A program made the position numbers and the translations under genes. Below, in pieces: positions 1 through 8,103 of a stretch of DNA of 64,000 nucleotides (its first letter is position 1; every line of letters starts with the position of its first letter). This DNA is from Flavobacterium sp. Root186 (GTDB taxonomy: Bacteria; Bacteroidota; Bacteroidia; Flavobacteriales; Flavobacteriaceae). The DNA lies in assembly GCF_001428525.1 (NCBI RefSeq), contig NZ_LMHW01000010.1, positions 947,853 through 1,011,852 of the forward strand, given 5' to 3'. The notes under the pieces are model-generated. The model was not told where the DNA came from. It saw only the letters and a list, made by a program, of their open reading frames with translations, and ran no database searches.

Positions 1-304
1 ATTCATTGAATTTTTGAAAAAGCATCGGATCAAAATCAGTAAAATTTTCCGTTGCCGGATGAAATTCTTCAATTCTGATAATGCCCGGAACACCCATATT
101 TTGAGTGATTTCTACAGCATTTGTACTCCAAGGTGTGATCATAGTGGCGCGGGGACCAACAAAAAAACCCGTCAGTGCGGATTTTTCGATCTTATTCGAG
201 TCGGCAAAAAGCCAGTTTAATTTTGAAATGTCTTGAGCTGAAATTTCGTTTTGCGTTTGTACGGCAAAAACAGTTTTGCTTTGGTTTTCAAAGAAATGGA
301 TCAT
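1..304 (-). CDS. purL: Phosphoribosylformylglycinamidine synthase, N-terminal part (partial)
   Basis: The gene runs off the left edge, so only about the first 101 residues are visible. They read MIHFFENQSKTVFAVQTQ at the start and contain GPRATMITPWSTNAVEITQN, the signature of the large single-chain FGAM synthase of purine biosynthesis. That enzyme makes formylglycinamidine from FGAR, glutamine and ATP. The start codon is the ATG whose complement lies at 302-304, and no better upstream start is seen. Identification rests on the N-terminal domain only; the catalytic and glutaminase domains are outside the window. Confidence 0.85.
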   Translation of the reverse strand, partial: MIHFFENQSKTVFAVQTQNEISAQDISKLNWLFADSNKIEKSALTGFFVGPRATMITPWSTNAVEITQNMGVPGIIRIEEFHPATENFTDFDPMLFQKFNE

Positions 305-439
305 TGTGATGTGTAGTTTGTTGTATTGAGCTGCAAATTTAGTGTAAATAAATAGTAAGCACAAATTTGATAACAAACTCTTTTAAAAAAAATGAAGTTG
401 TTCTGAAAAGGGATTGAAATTTAAGGATTTTGTATTTAA

Positions 440-592
440 TCTCGCAAAGTCGCTATGACGCAAAGTTTTTTTGTTTCACGCAGATTCAGCAGATTGAGCA
501 GATTTTTTTGGGTAGAGTTATTAATAAATCTGTGTCAATATTTATTAGGTTTCTTAATCTGTTTTATCCGCCAAATCTGTGTGAAAAAAAAT
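440..592. repeat. Iterated-word hairpin region after the endonuclease gene
   Basis: This intergenic stretch carries the words cgcaaag and cagatt repeated several times. TTTCACGCAGATT (474-486) pairs with AATCTGTGTGAAA (574-586) with one mismatch. It lies directly 3' of the endonuclease gene on the minus strand and could act as its transcript end. No gene is seen; a short ORF crossing it is made of repeat sequence. Confidence 0.55.
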
Positions 593-594
593 AT

Positions 595-2439
595 TTAGTT
601 GATTACTATCTTTTTAATTATAGTTTTTGAATCTCTTGTAATTTTAGCAATATAAATACCGCTTGAAAGATGACTTAGTGATAATACAGAATCTGTTGCA
701 TTTTGTTTTTCGAAAACTTTTTGTCCAGAAAACGAAAGGATTTCTATCGAATAAGGAGAATCTGAATTGTCTAAAACAATATTAAAAATTCCATCAGAAG
801 GATTTGGAAAAACAACAATTTCATCTGAAAGTTCTACAACTTCTTCCTCAATTGGTTTCGCTATTTTGCTTGCTAAATTGTTGCAGGTATCTTGTGTAAA
901 TGAATCCCATTGTGAACTTAGATTGAAAGTTGTACTTGGAGAAGTTACCGTTGATTTTCTTCTTAAAGTAACATCGATAGCAAAATTGGCTGTTCCGCCA
1001 TTAAAAGTTCCGATTATGTCGATTAAAACTCCATTTTTAAATAAACCTACGGCATCATTTCCGTTAAAAGTTAGTTCTGTTGCCGTTGTTGAAATGTTGG
1101 CTGAACTTGGAGAAAAACAGCTTGAAGAAATTGAACTGTTTACAATTACAAATTTGCTTCCTGTTGTTAAAGTTCCTGTCAAAGCTAAGCCTGTACTCCA
1201 TGAACCGGCTCCGTTGGTTTGTTTTTTTATAGTATATGCAGATAAACTAACAGAACTTCCTGTGTTGTTTGCAATTTCCAAAGCTTTATTATTTCCAGAA
1301 CCCTCAATATATTCAGAGAAAAGTAGGTCTGTAGCAGTTCCTGTTCCGCTGCTGTTGGTTGTAACTGAAATGGTATTGCTTGACGAAGAAGCATTTCCGG
1401 CAGCATCTTTTGCTTTTACATAAATAGAATAAGCTGTTGAAGCGGTTAAGCCTGTAATTGTAGCTGTAACTCCTGATACAGTTGTTTTAAAAACGCTGTT
1501 CGCATAAACATCATAACCTGTAACGGCTACATTGTCTGTAGAAGCTGTCCAGGCAAGTGTAATTGAAGTCGAAGTTTTTGAAGTCGAAGCCAAACTTGTT
1601 GGAGTAGTTGGCGCCTGAGTATCTCCAGAAGGAGTTCCGCCCCAAATTTGATTCACATATTCCGGATGATCGATATATGGATTTCTATTATTTTGACGCG
1701 CGTAAATTGCATTATTCCTTGCAATTTCTCTCGCACTTACAGGATCTTGTGTATGCCAAGCTAAAAGAATGTTTAAGAAAGCCGTTGTAAAAACTTTATT
1801 ACTTGAACCGTCAAACATGGCGTACGAATATCCCGCAACGGTATTTTCATAACGAGTTGCAAAATAAAAATACATTCTGGCAATATCTCCTTTAAAAGCA
1901 TTTATGGGCTCAAAAACGGTTCCCGAATATCCAGATACAGAACTTGATCCCAATTTTCCGCCATTTTGAGAAGTATAAGTTGCAGCACTTACCGTTCCGT
2001 GTGGATAGTTGGAACGTATTCCGTTTACTTTTCCATCCGTTGGAGTTATGAAATGTGCATCGGCAACCATTGGCGACTGCTCATTAAAAACCGATTGTGG
2101 AATAATATGCTCTCTGTTATAGCAATCGCCTTCAACAGAATAATTTCCACAGCGCTGCGTACTTCCTGTGCTGTAATTATATGGATCTGTTCCTGATGGA
2201 TTTTCAGAATACATGTCTAAAACAGTTCCATCATTTTCGTAAAAATTGTCAACGTCAGATGTTTGGTACGTGGTATATAAACCAGCATATCCATTATCTG
2301 TATGACCTTTAATAATGTTGTACAATTGAGTTTTTAAAGTATAACCCGTTCCGGTTGCAGTGTTGTAATAACCAGAAGGAATTTGGGCAAAGCCAATTGT
2401 AGTAAGAAATAATAACAGCAAAAAGTAATTTTTTTTCAT
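595..2439 (-). CDS. Secreted endonuclease I family nuclease with FN3, lamin-tail and T9SS sorting domains
   Basis: A signal peptide (about residues 1-18, ending GFA) precedes an endonuclease I domain with the catalytic NREHIIPQS motif at 108-116. A fibronectin type III domain follows at about 277-362, then a lamin-tail-like domain from about 368 (LLFSEYIEGSGNNKALEI). The last 75 residues begin VVFPNPSDGIFNI and end with a lysine-rich strand, which is the type A sorting signal of the type IX secretion system. Family knowledge says these enzymes cut DNA or RNA non-specifically. The inferred role is an extracellular or surface nuclease that scavenges nucleic acid. It is a single-gene unit between two word-repeat regions. 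Confidence 0.9.
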   Translation of the reverse strand: MKKNYFLLLLFLTTIGFAQIPSGYYNTATGTGYTLKTQLYNIIKGHTDNGYAGLYTTYQTSDVDNFYENDGTVLDMYSENPSGTDPYNYSTGSTQRCGNYSVEGDCYNREHIIPQSVFNEQSPMVADAHFITPTDGKVNGIRSNYPHGTVSAATYTSQNGGKLGSSSVSGYSGTVFEPINAFKGDIARMYFYFATRYENTVAGYSYAMFDGSSNKVFTTAFLNILLAWHTQDPVSAREIARNNAIYARQNNRNPYIDHPEYVNQIWGGTPSGDTQAPTTPTSLASTSKTSTSITLAWTASTDNVAVTGYDVYANSVFKTTVSGVTATITGLTASTAYSIYVKAKDAAGNASSSSNTISVTTNSSGTGTATDLLFSEYIEGSGNNKALEIANNTGSSVSLSAYTIKKQTNGAGSWSTGLALTGTLTTGSKFVIVNSSISSSCFSPSSANISTTATELTFNGNDAVGLFKNGVLIDIIGTFNGGTANFAIDVTLRRKSTVTSPSTTFNLSSQWDSFTQDTCNNLASKIAKPIEEEVVELSDEIVVFPNPSDGIFNIVLDNSDSPYSIEILSFSGQKVFEKQNATDSVLSLSHLSSGIYIAKITRDSKTIIKKIVIN

Positions 2440-2593
2440 AAAAATAGGGGTTTTAAGTTTGGTTGTAATACTTTTCTAAAGTTTTGAATTTTAGAATCTT
2501 AAATAAGTATTGTAGCAAATCTATTACTTTTATGAATACGATACGTTAAGTGATGTTTAATTTTTAGGTATATTTTCTTACTGTTGTTTTTGT

Positions 2594-2700
2594 TGCCACG
2601 AAGACGCGAAGTCACTAAGCTTTTTTAATCTCGCAAAGTCGCGAAGTTTAATTTTCAAGTAAAACAAAAAATCTTTGCGACTTCGCGACTTTGCGAGCAA
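2594..2700. repeat. Long inverted repeat built from cgcaaagtcgcgaag words
   Basis: CTCGCAAAGTCGCGAAG (2630-2646) and its exact reverse complement (2681-2697) form a 17-bp perfect stem separated by 34 bases. Further copies of the same words lie outside the arms (gacgcgaagtcac). It sits 3' of the lipoprotein gene and upstream of the endonuclease gene, both on the minus strand. A role as terminator or RNA-stabilising hairpin is inference. Confidence 0.75.
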
Positions 2701-2749
2701 AATTCACACAGAACTTAAATCTCTTATATCACTTATATGGTTTAGAAAA

Positions 2750-4258
2750 TTACTTCGGGAAATCTTTACTTTGATAAACACCCAAATCTGGCGGAGAAGT
2801 TCTAGTTGTTCCTAAAATATCTAATGGAATTATATACGCCGGATTCCCTTTCGCGAAAGCGGCAGAAGTTTTATCAATATTCAACTGATTTTTAGAAACA
2901 TTATAAAACTTCGGATTTTCGTTTAAAATAATATTATTATAATGTTCCGTATCAGTTTTAAATTGATAATCAGGATTTGTTGTGCTTCCAAATTTCAACA
3001 GACAGTTGTTTAATTGATAAACAAAAGCAGCACTTGCATTTTTTTGCAAATTGAATTCATTCGTGCTGGAACCATAAATAATACAATTGTTAAAAGTCGC
3101 CTGCGTCAGCGGATTCGTTTCCGGAGCTGCTCCGGCTAAACTATTGCTTAAGTTAACAGCAAAATGCGAACTGCTTTGCCAGTTGTTATTAAAGGTACAA
3201 TGTGTAAAGCTGTAATTTCCGCCATAGACACAAGACAAACCTGCAATTCCGGCATAATTGATTACGATGTTTTCACCGTTGATCTGAGCGTTTTGGGCTA
3301 AAATTCCGTATTCAACACAATTGTAGATTTGTGTATTTTTGATTTCAATTGTATTTAGCGGATTTTTAAAATCTAAACCAACAACAGCATTTTTTAAAGT
3401 TAAATGATTGATAGAATGGTTCGTACTTCCGTTTGCAAAAAGAACAGACTTCCATTGTCCCGGAATATCAGAATAAAGAGATTCCAAACGATCGCCTTCA
3501 AAAATAACTTCGTTTTCGAGTTTTTCAGTTGTTGATACAGTTCCGTTAATTTGAAGCGTGGCTTTATCGCCAACATACAAACCAGAATTAGCATGAAAAT
3601 AGACTCTGGCTCCGGCTTCAAAAGTTACGGTTTTATTTTCAGGAACTCCGGCATAACCATAAATAACATAAGGTTTTTGTTTGGTAAAAATCAATTCATT
3701 TCCGTTTTCGGTATCATTTTCGTCCAGATAAAACCCATCGACATCTTTGCCTTCAATCTGGATTTTTTCTTTCGTTCCATCAGCATTTTGTTTTGGATAT
3801 AAAAATACAGCGTCCTGAATTAACGTTACCAAAGCTACTTCCTGAAGATTTGCACCGCTGTCAAACTGTATTTCATCGGTATATAAAAAATCTGTCGGAT
3901 CAGCATCCGTAATATCCGCAGTTGTTTCTATAAAAATATATAAACTGTCTTTTGCTAAAAGCGTAACATCTTTAAAGATCTTTCCATTGTTGCCGCTCAT
4001 TCCGTCAACCGTCATTCGGTATTTTGAATTCAGTCCTTTTTTAAGCTGTACAACAGGAATTGAAATATCATTTTTACTTCGATTGTAAACTTTAAGCTGA
4101 TACGTACTTGAACCTATGTTTTTAAAAACAGTATCCAAATAAACGGTGTCTTTTGAAAACTTTAAATCTCCGGTACTGGCAACGGTATCAAAATCAGTTC
4201 TGCATGAACTAAAAGCTAGAGTTATTCCGAAAATGAAGAGTACAAAGTATTGACGCAT
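2750..4258 (-). CDS. Outer-membrane-type lipoprotein with right-handed beta-helix repeats
   Basis: The N-terminus has a lipoprotein signal with lipobox AFSSC, so C19 is the likely lipidated residue. Residues about 25-160 look like beta-sandwich. From about 200 to 460 the chain shows rungs of the parallel beta-helix type, with repeated short strands and isolated Asn residues (NHSINHLTLKNAVVG, INYAGIAGL, FNNCIIYGS). No enzyme motif is visible. Similar flavobacterial proteins are annotated as hypothetical or right-handed parallel beta-helix lipoproteins. A function in glycan binding or cell-surface structure would be a guess. Confidence 0.75.
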   Translation of the reverse strand: MRQYFVLFIFGITLAFSSCRTDFDTVASTGDLKFSKDTVYLDTVFKNIGSSTYQLKVYNRSKNDISIPVVQLKKGLNSKYRMTVDGMSGNNGKIFKDVTLLAKDSLYIFIETTADITDADPTDFLYTDEIQFDSGANLQEVALVTLIQDAVFLYPKQNADGTKEKIQIEGKDVDGFYLDENDTENGNELIFTKQKPYVIYGYAGVPENKTVTFEAGARVYFHANSGLYVGDKATLQINGTVSTTEKLENEVIFEGDRLESLYSDIPGQWKSVLFANGSTNHSINHLTLKNAVVGLDFKNPLNTIEIKNTQIYNCVEYGILAQNAQINGENIVINYAGIAGLSCVYGGNYSFTHCTFNNNWQSSSHFAVNLSNSLAGAAPETNPLTQATFNNCIIYGSSTNEFNLQKNASAAFVYQLNNCLLKFGSTTNPDYQFKTDTEHYNNIILNENPKFYNVSKNQLNIDKTSAAFAKGNPAYIIPLDILGTTRTSPPDLGVYQSKDFPK

Positions 4259-4279
4259 TTGGATATGTTTAGTTTTTTT

Positions 4280-4366
4280 GCCACAGATTAAAAGGATTAA
4301 AAAGATTTTTTACTCTTTGCGAATATATTTAATCTGTAATAACCTGTGAAAATCTGTGAGCTAAAA
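4280..4366. repeat. Interspersed repeat, CACAGATTAAAAGGATTAAAA type
   Basis: The stretch begins GCCACAGATTAAAAGGATTA and ends with AATCTGTGAG, forming an imperfect stem. The same 22-base beginning occurs again at 16831 and, inverted, up to 16974. It lies between two divergent genes, so at this locus it cannot simply be a terminator for both. Confidence 0.6.
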
Positions 4367-4515
4367 AAATAATTTCTAACGACAGATCAATATTAATGTT
4401 TTTGTAAAAATAGCAAAAAACTTACATGTTTGAAGTTGAATTTTAATTTTAGAATGGGATTTTCGAATTTGTATCTCATCTTTTCTTTAATTTTACGATT
4501 TTAAAGTCCATTTTA

Positions 4516-4947
4516 ATGAATTATACAAAAGAACAAATTATAGCGTACTGCAATGAGTTTTCTAAAAACACTTTGATGGAAACGCTAAAAATCGAATATA
4601 TCGACGCCGGAGAAGATTTTTTAACAGCAAAAATGCCTGTAAATCCAAGCGTTCACCAACCAATGGGACTGCTTCATGGCGGCGCTTCTGTAGCTTTGGC
4701 AGAAAGTGTTGGAAGTGCAGCTTCTCACTTTTTTATTAATCCAAAAGAACAGGAAGTTCGTGGTATCGAAATCTCTGCAAACCATTTAAAAAGCATTCGC
4801 GAAGGAGTTGTTTTTGGTACAGCCAGAATTATTCATAAAGGAAGAAGTCTTCACCTTTGGGAAATTAAAATTACGGATGAAGCCGGAAATTTGATTTCGC
4901 TTTGCAAGCTTACGAATATTGTTTTGGAGAAAAAGAAAACAGAATAA
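4516..4947 (+). CDS. menI: Hotdog-fold thioesterase, probably 1,4-dihydroxy-2-naphthoyl-CoA hydrolase
   Basis: This 143-residue PaaI/YdiI-type hotdog thioesterase has the core HQPMGLLHGGASVALAESVG, where the HGG turn and following Glu are the usual active-site residues. Its stop codon is 5 bases before the start of isochorismate synthase, so the two are co-transcribed. In menaquinone synthesis, a hydrolase of this family releases dihydroxynaphthoate from CoA. The family is clear from sequence. The precise substrate is inferred from the neighbour and from known MenI proteins; a broader acyl-CoA hydrolase remains possible. Confidence 0.8.
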   Translation: MNYTKEQIIAYCNEFSKNTLMETLKIEYIDAGEDFLTAKMPVNPSVHQPMGLLHGGASVALAESVGSAASHFFINPKEQEVRGIEISANHLKSIREGVVFGTARIIHKGRSLHLWEIKITDEAGNLISLCKLTNIVLEKKKTE

Positions 4948-4952
4948 AGAGC

Positions 4953-6017
4953 ATGAATAATTTTTTCTCAAAAACAAAACAACATTACAATCACAATTTA
5001 CCTTTTGTAATTTATTCTAAACCTAATACTGCAAGTGTTTTTGGGCTTTTACAGCAAAATAACACTTTATATAAAATTACTGATTACAGCGAAAAAGGAT
5101 TTGTTTTTGCTTCTTTTGATGAAAAACAACTCGTTTTAATTCCCGAAAATGAATCGGAAATTATTAGCGCTGACAAGGAAATTACTGCATTTGAAGCAAC
5201 TGAAATTGATGATCTGAATTTTGATGCTGAAGCTAAAATTCAATATGAAGATTTAGTTTCAAAAGGAATCGAGGCAATTAAAAATGAAGAATTCAAAAAA
5301 GTAGTTTTATCAAGAAGCGAAAAAACAACCTTATCTGAATTTGATTTTGTTCAGACTTTCCAGCATTTGATTCAATTATATCCTACGACTTTTTGTTACT
5401 GTTTTTTTCATCCTAAAATTGGACTTTGGATGGGGGCAACGCCCGAACAATTGCTAAAAGCAAACGGAAATATTTTTGAAACCACCGCTTTGGCCGGAAC
5501 GCAAAAAGCAAATTTAGAAACCGAAATTCGATGGGAACAAAAAGAAAAAGACGAACAGCAATATGTTACTGATTTTATTGTAAAACGTTTACGAGAAGTT
5601 GCTAATTCAGTTGTGGTTAAAGAACCTTATAGTTTAAAAGCCGGATCGATCTGGCATATTAAAACGGATATTTCGGGAGTTTTAAATGATAATTCAACGT
5701 TGGAAGAAGTTATTGATACGCTCCATCCAACTCCGGCGGTCTGCGGCCTGCCAAAGAAAAAAGCAAAAACTTTTATCATAGAAAATGAAAATTACGACAG
5801 AACTTTTTATACTGGTTTCCTGGGTGAATTAAACAGCAGTTTTGCGGGTAGTAAAACTAGTTCTGATTTATTTGTAAATTTGCGCAGTATGCAGATTCAG
5901 GATAAAACGGCGATTTTATATATGGGATGCGGCATTACAAGAGAAAGTATTCCCGAAAAAGAATGGGAGGAAAGCGTCAATAAATCAATGACGATGAAGA
6001 GAGTTTTGAGAAAATAG
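4953..6017 (+). CDS. menF: Isochorismate synthase
   Basis: A 354-residue chorismate-binding enzyme converts chorismate to isochorismate at the head of the menaquinone route. Visible family motifs are KKVVLSRSE with the general-base lysine, GLWMGATPEQLL, TALAGTQK, the LHPTPAVCGLPK segment and the C-terminal YMGCGITRESIPEKEWEE metal-binding region. I start at ATG 4953 (MNNFFSK), just after the upstream stop. A longer in-frame start at 4902 would overlap the thioesterase. Pairing with the menI-like gene favours menaquinone rather than siderophore synthesis; no siderophore genes are present. Confidence 0.88.
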   Translation: MNNFFSKTKQHYNHNLPFVIYSKPNTASVFGLLQQNNTLYKITDYSEKGFVFASFDEKQLVLIPENESEIISADKEITAFEATEIDDLNFDAEAKIQYEDLVSKGIEAIKNEEFKKVVLSRSEKTTLSEFDFVQTFQHLIQLYPTTFCYCFFHPKIGLWMGATPEQLLKANGNIFETTALAGTQKANLETEIRWEQKEKDEQQYVTDFIVKRLREVANSVVVKEPYSLKAGSIWHIKTDISGVLNDNSTLEEVIDTLHPTPAVCGLPKKKAKTFIIENENYDRTFYTGFLGELNSSFAGSKTSSDLFVNLRSMQIQDKTAILYMGCGITRESIPEKEWEESVNKSMTMKRVLRK

Positions 6018-6026
6018 CTTAAAAAA

Positions 6027-6088
6027 GTTTCAGGTTTCATGTTTCAAGTTTCACGTTCTGTAGCAACCTGAAACTTGAAACCTGAAAC
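6027..6088. repeat. Inverted repeat made of gtttca/tgaaac words
   Basis: One arm (6027-6052) is four near-copies of the hexamer GTTTCA with single-base fillers. The other arm (6064-6088) is the reverse complement, with TGAAAC copies. It lies between menF and bshB1 on the same strand and could end the men transcript. A relative with the same words lies at 23161-23228. Confidence 0.7.
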
Positions 6089-6110
6089 AAAACAAACAAA
6101 AAATCAAAAA

Positions 6111-6827
6111 ATGAAATTAGACATATTAGCCTTTGGCGCACATCCGGATGATGTAGAATTGGGTTGTGCCGGAACAATTTTAAAAGAAGTTTCCCTTGGG
6201 AAAAAAGTGGGTATTGTAGATTTGACGCGCGGAGAACTAGGAACGCGCGGAACTGCTGAAACCAGAGATGAAGAAGCAAAAGCGGCCGCCAAAATTTTAG
6301 GTGTTTTGGTTCGCGAGAATTTAGGTTTACGTGACGGATTTTTTATGAATGACGAAAAGCATCAGTTAGAAGTCATTAAAATGATTCGAAAATATAAACC
6401 TGAAATTGTGTTATGCAATGCAATTGACGATCGTCATATTGATCATGGAAGAGGAAGTAAACTAGTTTCTGATGCTTGCTTTTTATCGGGATTGATGAAA
6501 ATTGAAACTTCGATAGATGGAGAGAAACAAGACGCCTGGAGACCAAAAGTGGTGTATCATTATATTCAATGGAAAAACATTACTCCGGATTTTGTAGTGG
6601 ATATTACAGGTTTTGAAAAGAAAAAGGTTGAAGCGATTTCTGCTTATAAAACACAATTTTACGATCCGAATTCGAAGGAACCAGCAACGCCAATTACAAG
6701 TAAAAACTTCTTTGAAAGCTTGAATTATCGTGCGCAGGACTTAGGAAGACTGGTTGGGAAAGATTTTGCTGAAGGTTTTACTGTTGAAAGATGTTTGGCA
6801 GTCAACAGCTTAGAAAATTTGATGTAA
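6111..6827 (+). CDS. bshB1: Bacillithiol biosynthesis N-acetylglucosaminyl-malate deacetylase 1
   Basis: This 238-residue member of the LmbE/PIG-L zinc deacetylase family begins MKLDILAFGAHPDDVELG, with the AHPDD metal-binding motif at 10-14. A second metal region contains DDRHIDHGRG. The enzyme removes the acetyl group from GlcNAc-malate before cysteine is added, giving bacillithiol, the low-molecular-weight thiol of Bacillota and many Bacteroidota. I chose ATG 6111 because the longer ORF start at 6075 lies in the repeat sequence. The other bsh genes are not in the window. Confidence 0.88.
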   Translation: MKLDILAFGAHPDDVELGCAGTILKEVSLGKKVGIVDLTRGELGTRGTAETRDEEAKAAAKILGVLVRENLGLRDGFFMNDEKHQLEVIKMIRKYKPEIVLCNAIDDRHIDHGRGSKLVSDACFLSGLMKIETSIDGEKQDAWRPKVVYHYIQWKNITPDFVVDITGFEKKKVEAISAYKTQFYDPNSKEPATPITSKNFFESLNYRAQDLGRLVGKDFAEGFTVERCLAVNSLENLM

Positions 6828-6843
6828 ATTTTTCGTTTTTTTC

Positions 6844-6874
6844 TTTGTAGAAGTAAACCTTTGTTATATATTTG
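6844..6874 (+). promoter_or_regulatory. Bacteroidota promoter of tRNA-His
   Basis: TTTG at 6844-6847, a 19-base spacer and TATATTTG at 6867-6874 match the Bacteroidota primary sigma-factor consensus TTTG-N19-TAnnTTTG exactly. Transcription would start about 10-15 bases before the mature tRNA. Confidence 0.8.
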
Positions 6875-6892
6875 CACTCGCTAAGCAAAAAT

Positions 6893-6967
6893 GGTGGTTG
6901 TAGCTCAGTTGGTTAGAGTAGCGGTTTGTGGTGCCGCGGGTCGCCGGTTCGAACCCGGTCAGCCACC
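6893..6967 (+). tRNA. tRNA-His (anticodon GTG)
   Basis: The cloverleaf folds by eye. The acceptor arm is GTGGTTG with CAGCCAC, preceded by the extra G-1 that faces C73 and is the identity mark of tRNA-His. The D arm is GCTC/GAGT. The anticodon stem is GCGGT/GCCGC with loop TTGTGGT, so the anticodon is GTG. The T arm is GCCGG TTCGAAC CCGGT. A strong promoter lies upstream and a terminator immediately downstream, so it is a single-gene transcript. A full CCA tail is not encoded. Confidence 0.95.
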
Positions 6968-6975
6968 CAGAAATT

Positions 6976-7007
6976 TAAAGCCTTGAAGAAATTCAAGGCT
7001 TTTTTTG
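6976..7007 (+). terminator. Intrinsic terminator of tRNA-His
   Basis: A 9-bp perfect stem AGCCTTGAA/TTCAAGGCT (6979-6987 with 6992-7000) with a GAAA loop is followed by a run of seven T. It ends the tRNA transcript nine bases after the gene. Confidence 0.93.
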
Positions 7008-7102
7008 TTTTCTCTCGAAAACAAATTACAATTTAGAAATTCCAAATTTGATATAACATTTGATTTCAATCCTGGATTTGAAATTTTAGAATATTGGAAA
7101 TT

Positions 7103-7135
7103 AAAAAAGCACAACTGTTAAGTTGTGCTTTTTTT
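7103..7135. terminator. Bidirectional intrinsic terminator
   Basis: AAAAAAGCACAACT and AGTTGTGCTTTTTT pair around a GTTA loop, with A- and T-runs on both sides. It lies 3' of the zinc-peptidase gene on the minus strand and would also stop read-through from the tRNA side. Confidence 0.88.
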
Positions 7136-7165
7136 GGTGGTTATTATATTTGGCTTATTGTGTTT

Positions 7166-8011
7166 TTAAATTTCGTCAAAAGTAGTTCCTTGTTTCATAT
7201 CGCCGGTTTTAAAACCTTTTTTAAACCAGTACATTCTTTGTTCTGATGTTCCGTGTGTAAATGAGTCGGGAACAATTTGTCCTTGCATTTTGCTTTGAAT
7301 AGCATCGTCTCCCACGGCATTTGCAGCACTTAGCGCTTCTTCGATATCGCCGGTATCTAAATTTTCCTGATTGTAATGTGCCCATACTCCCGCATAAAAA
7401 TCGGCTTGTAATTCCAGAGCTACTGAAAGTTTATTAGCTTCAGCCTGACTTTTGCCTTCTTGTTCCTGATGCATTTTTGCAGAAGTTCCTAATAATGTCT
7501 GGATATGATGTCCAACTTCATGCGCAATAACATACGCAATGGCAAAATCACCGCCTTTGGCACCAAATTTTGTTTTAAGTTCTTCAAAAAAACCTAAATC
7601 CATGTAAACCTTTTGATCTGCAGGACAATAAAAAGGTCCAGAAGCTGATGAAGCGCCTCCACAAGAAGTTTGAACAGAACCTCTAAAAAGTACCAATTTT
7701 GGATTTTTATAAGTCATTCCGTGTTCTGAAAATATTTTTCCCCAAATGTCTTCGTTATCAGCTAAAATAACTCTGACAAAATCACCCATTTCTTCATCTT
7801 CTTTACTTAGTGGAGCTGCTGCTTCAGTTTGTGTCTGCCCGCCTTGCATTTGTTCTAAAACAGGTGTAATAAGTTTTGCATTTTCTCCGCCAAAAACATT
7901 CAACAACAAAATAATGATACCAATAACTCCGCCTCCAACAGCGATTTTTCCGCCAGAGATTGATCTGCGGTCTTCTACATTATCACTTTGTCTTCTGCCT
8001 TGCCATTTCAT
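7166..8011 (-). CDS. YpfJ/KPN_02809-family neutral zinc metallopeptidase
   Basis: The 281-residue protein has one membrane segment at about 22-40. Its zincin motif HEVGHH starts at 164 (H164, E165, H168), and a downstream glutamate lies in LELQADFYAG. The family-typical N-terminus MKWQGRRQSDNVEDRR is present. Length and motif order fit the widespread YpfJ family, whose substrates are poorly known. It is predicted to be membrane anchored with its catalytic domain outside the cytoplasm. It stands alone, ending at the bidirectional terminator. Confidence 0.88.
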   Translation of the reverse strand: MKWQGRRQSDNVEDRRSISGGKIAVGGGVIGIIILLLNVFGGENAKLITPVLEQMQGGQTQTEAAAPLSKEDEEMGDFVRVILADNEDIWGKIFSEHGMTYKNPKLVLFRGSVQTSCGGASSASGPFYCPADQKVYMDLGFFEELKTKFGAKGGDFAIAYVIAHEVGHHIQTLLGTSAKMHQEQEGKSQAEANKLSVALELQADFYAGVWAHYNQENLDTGDIEEALSAANAVGDDAIQSKMQGQIVPDSFTHGTSEQRMYWFKKGFKTGDMKQGTTFDEI

Positions 8012-8103
8012 AGTAAATTGTATTTAAGCTTTTTATGTTTTTTCTTGTACGAATTTATATAATTTTTGGGAATAACGTATTATTTAAGATGATTTAGTTT
8101 TAA

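Noticed and set aside
430..630. Short open frame across the word repeats
   Set aside because: It consists of repeat words and overlaps the end of the endonuclease gene; no protein-like features.
767..1423. A 218-codon open frame antisense to the endonuclease gene
   Set aside because: It is the mirror of the low-complexity FN3/lamin-tail coding region. The opposite strand has a complete, well-recognised protein.
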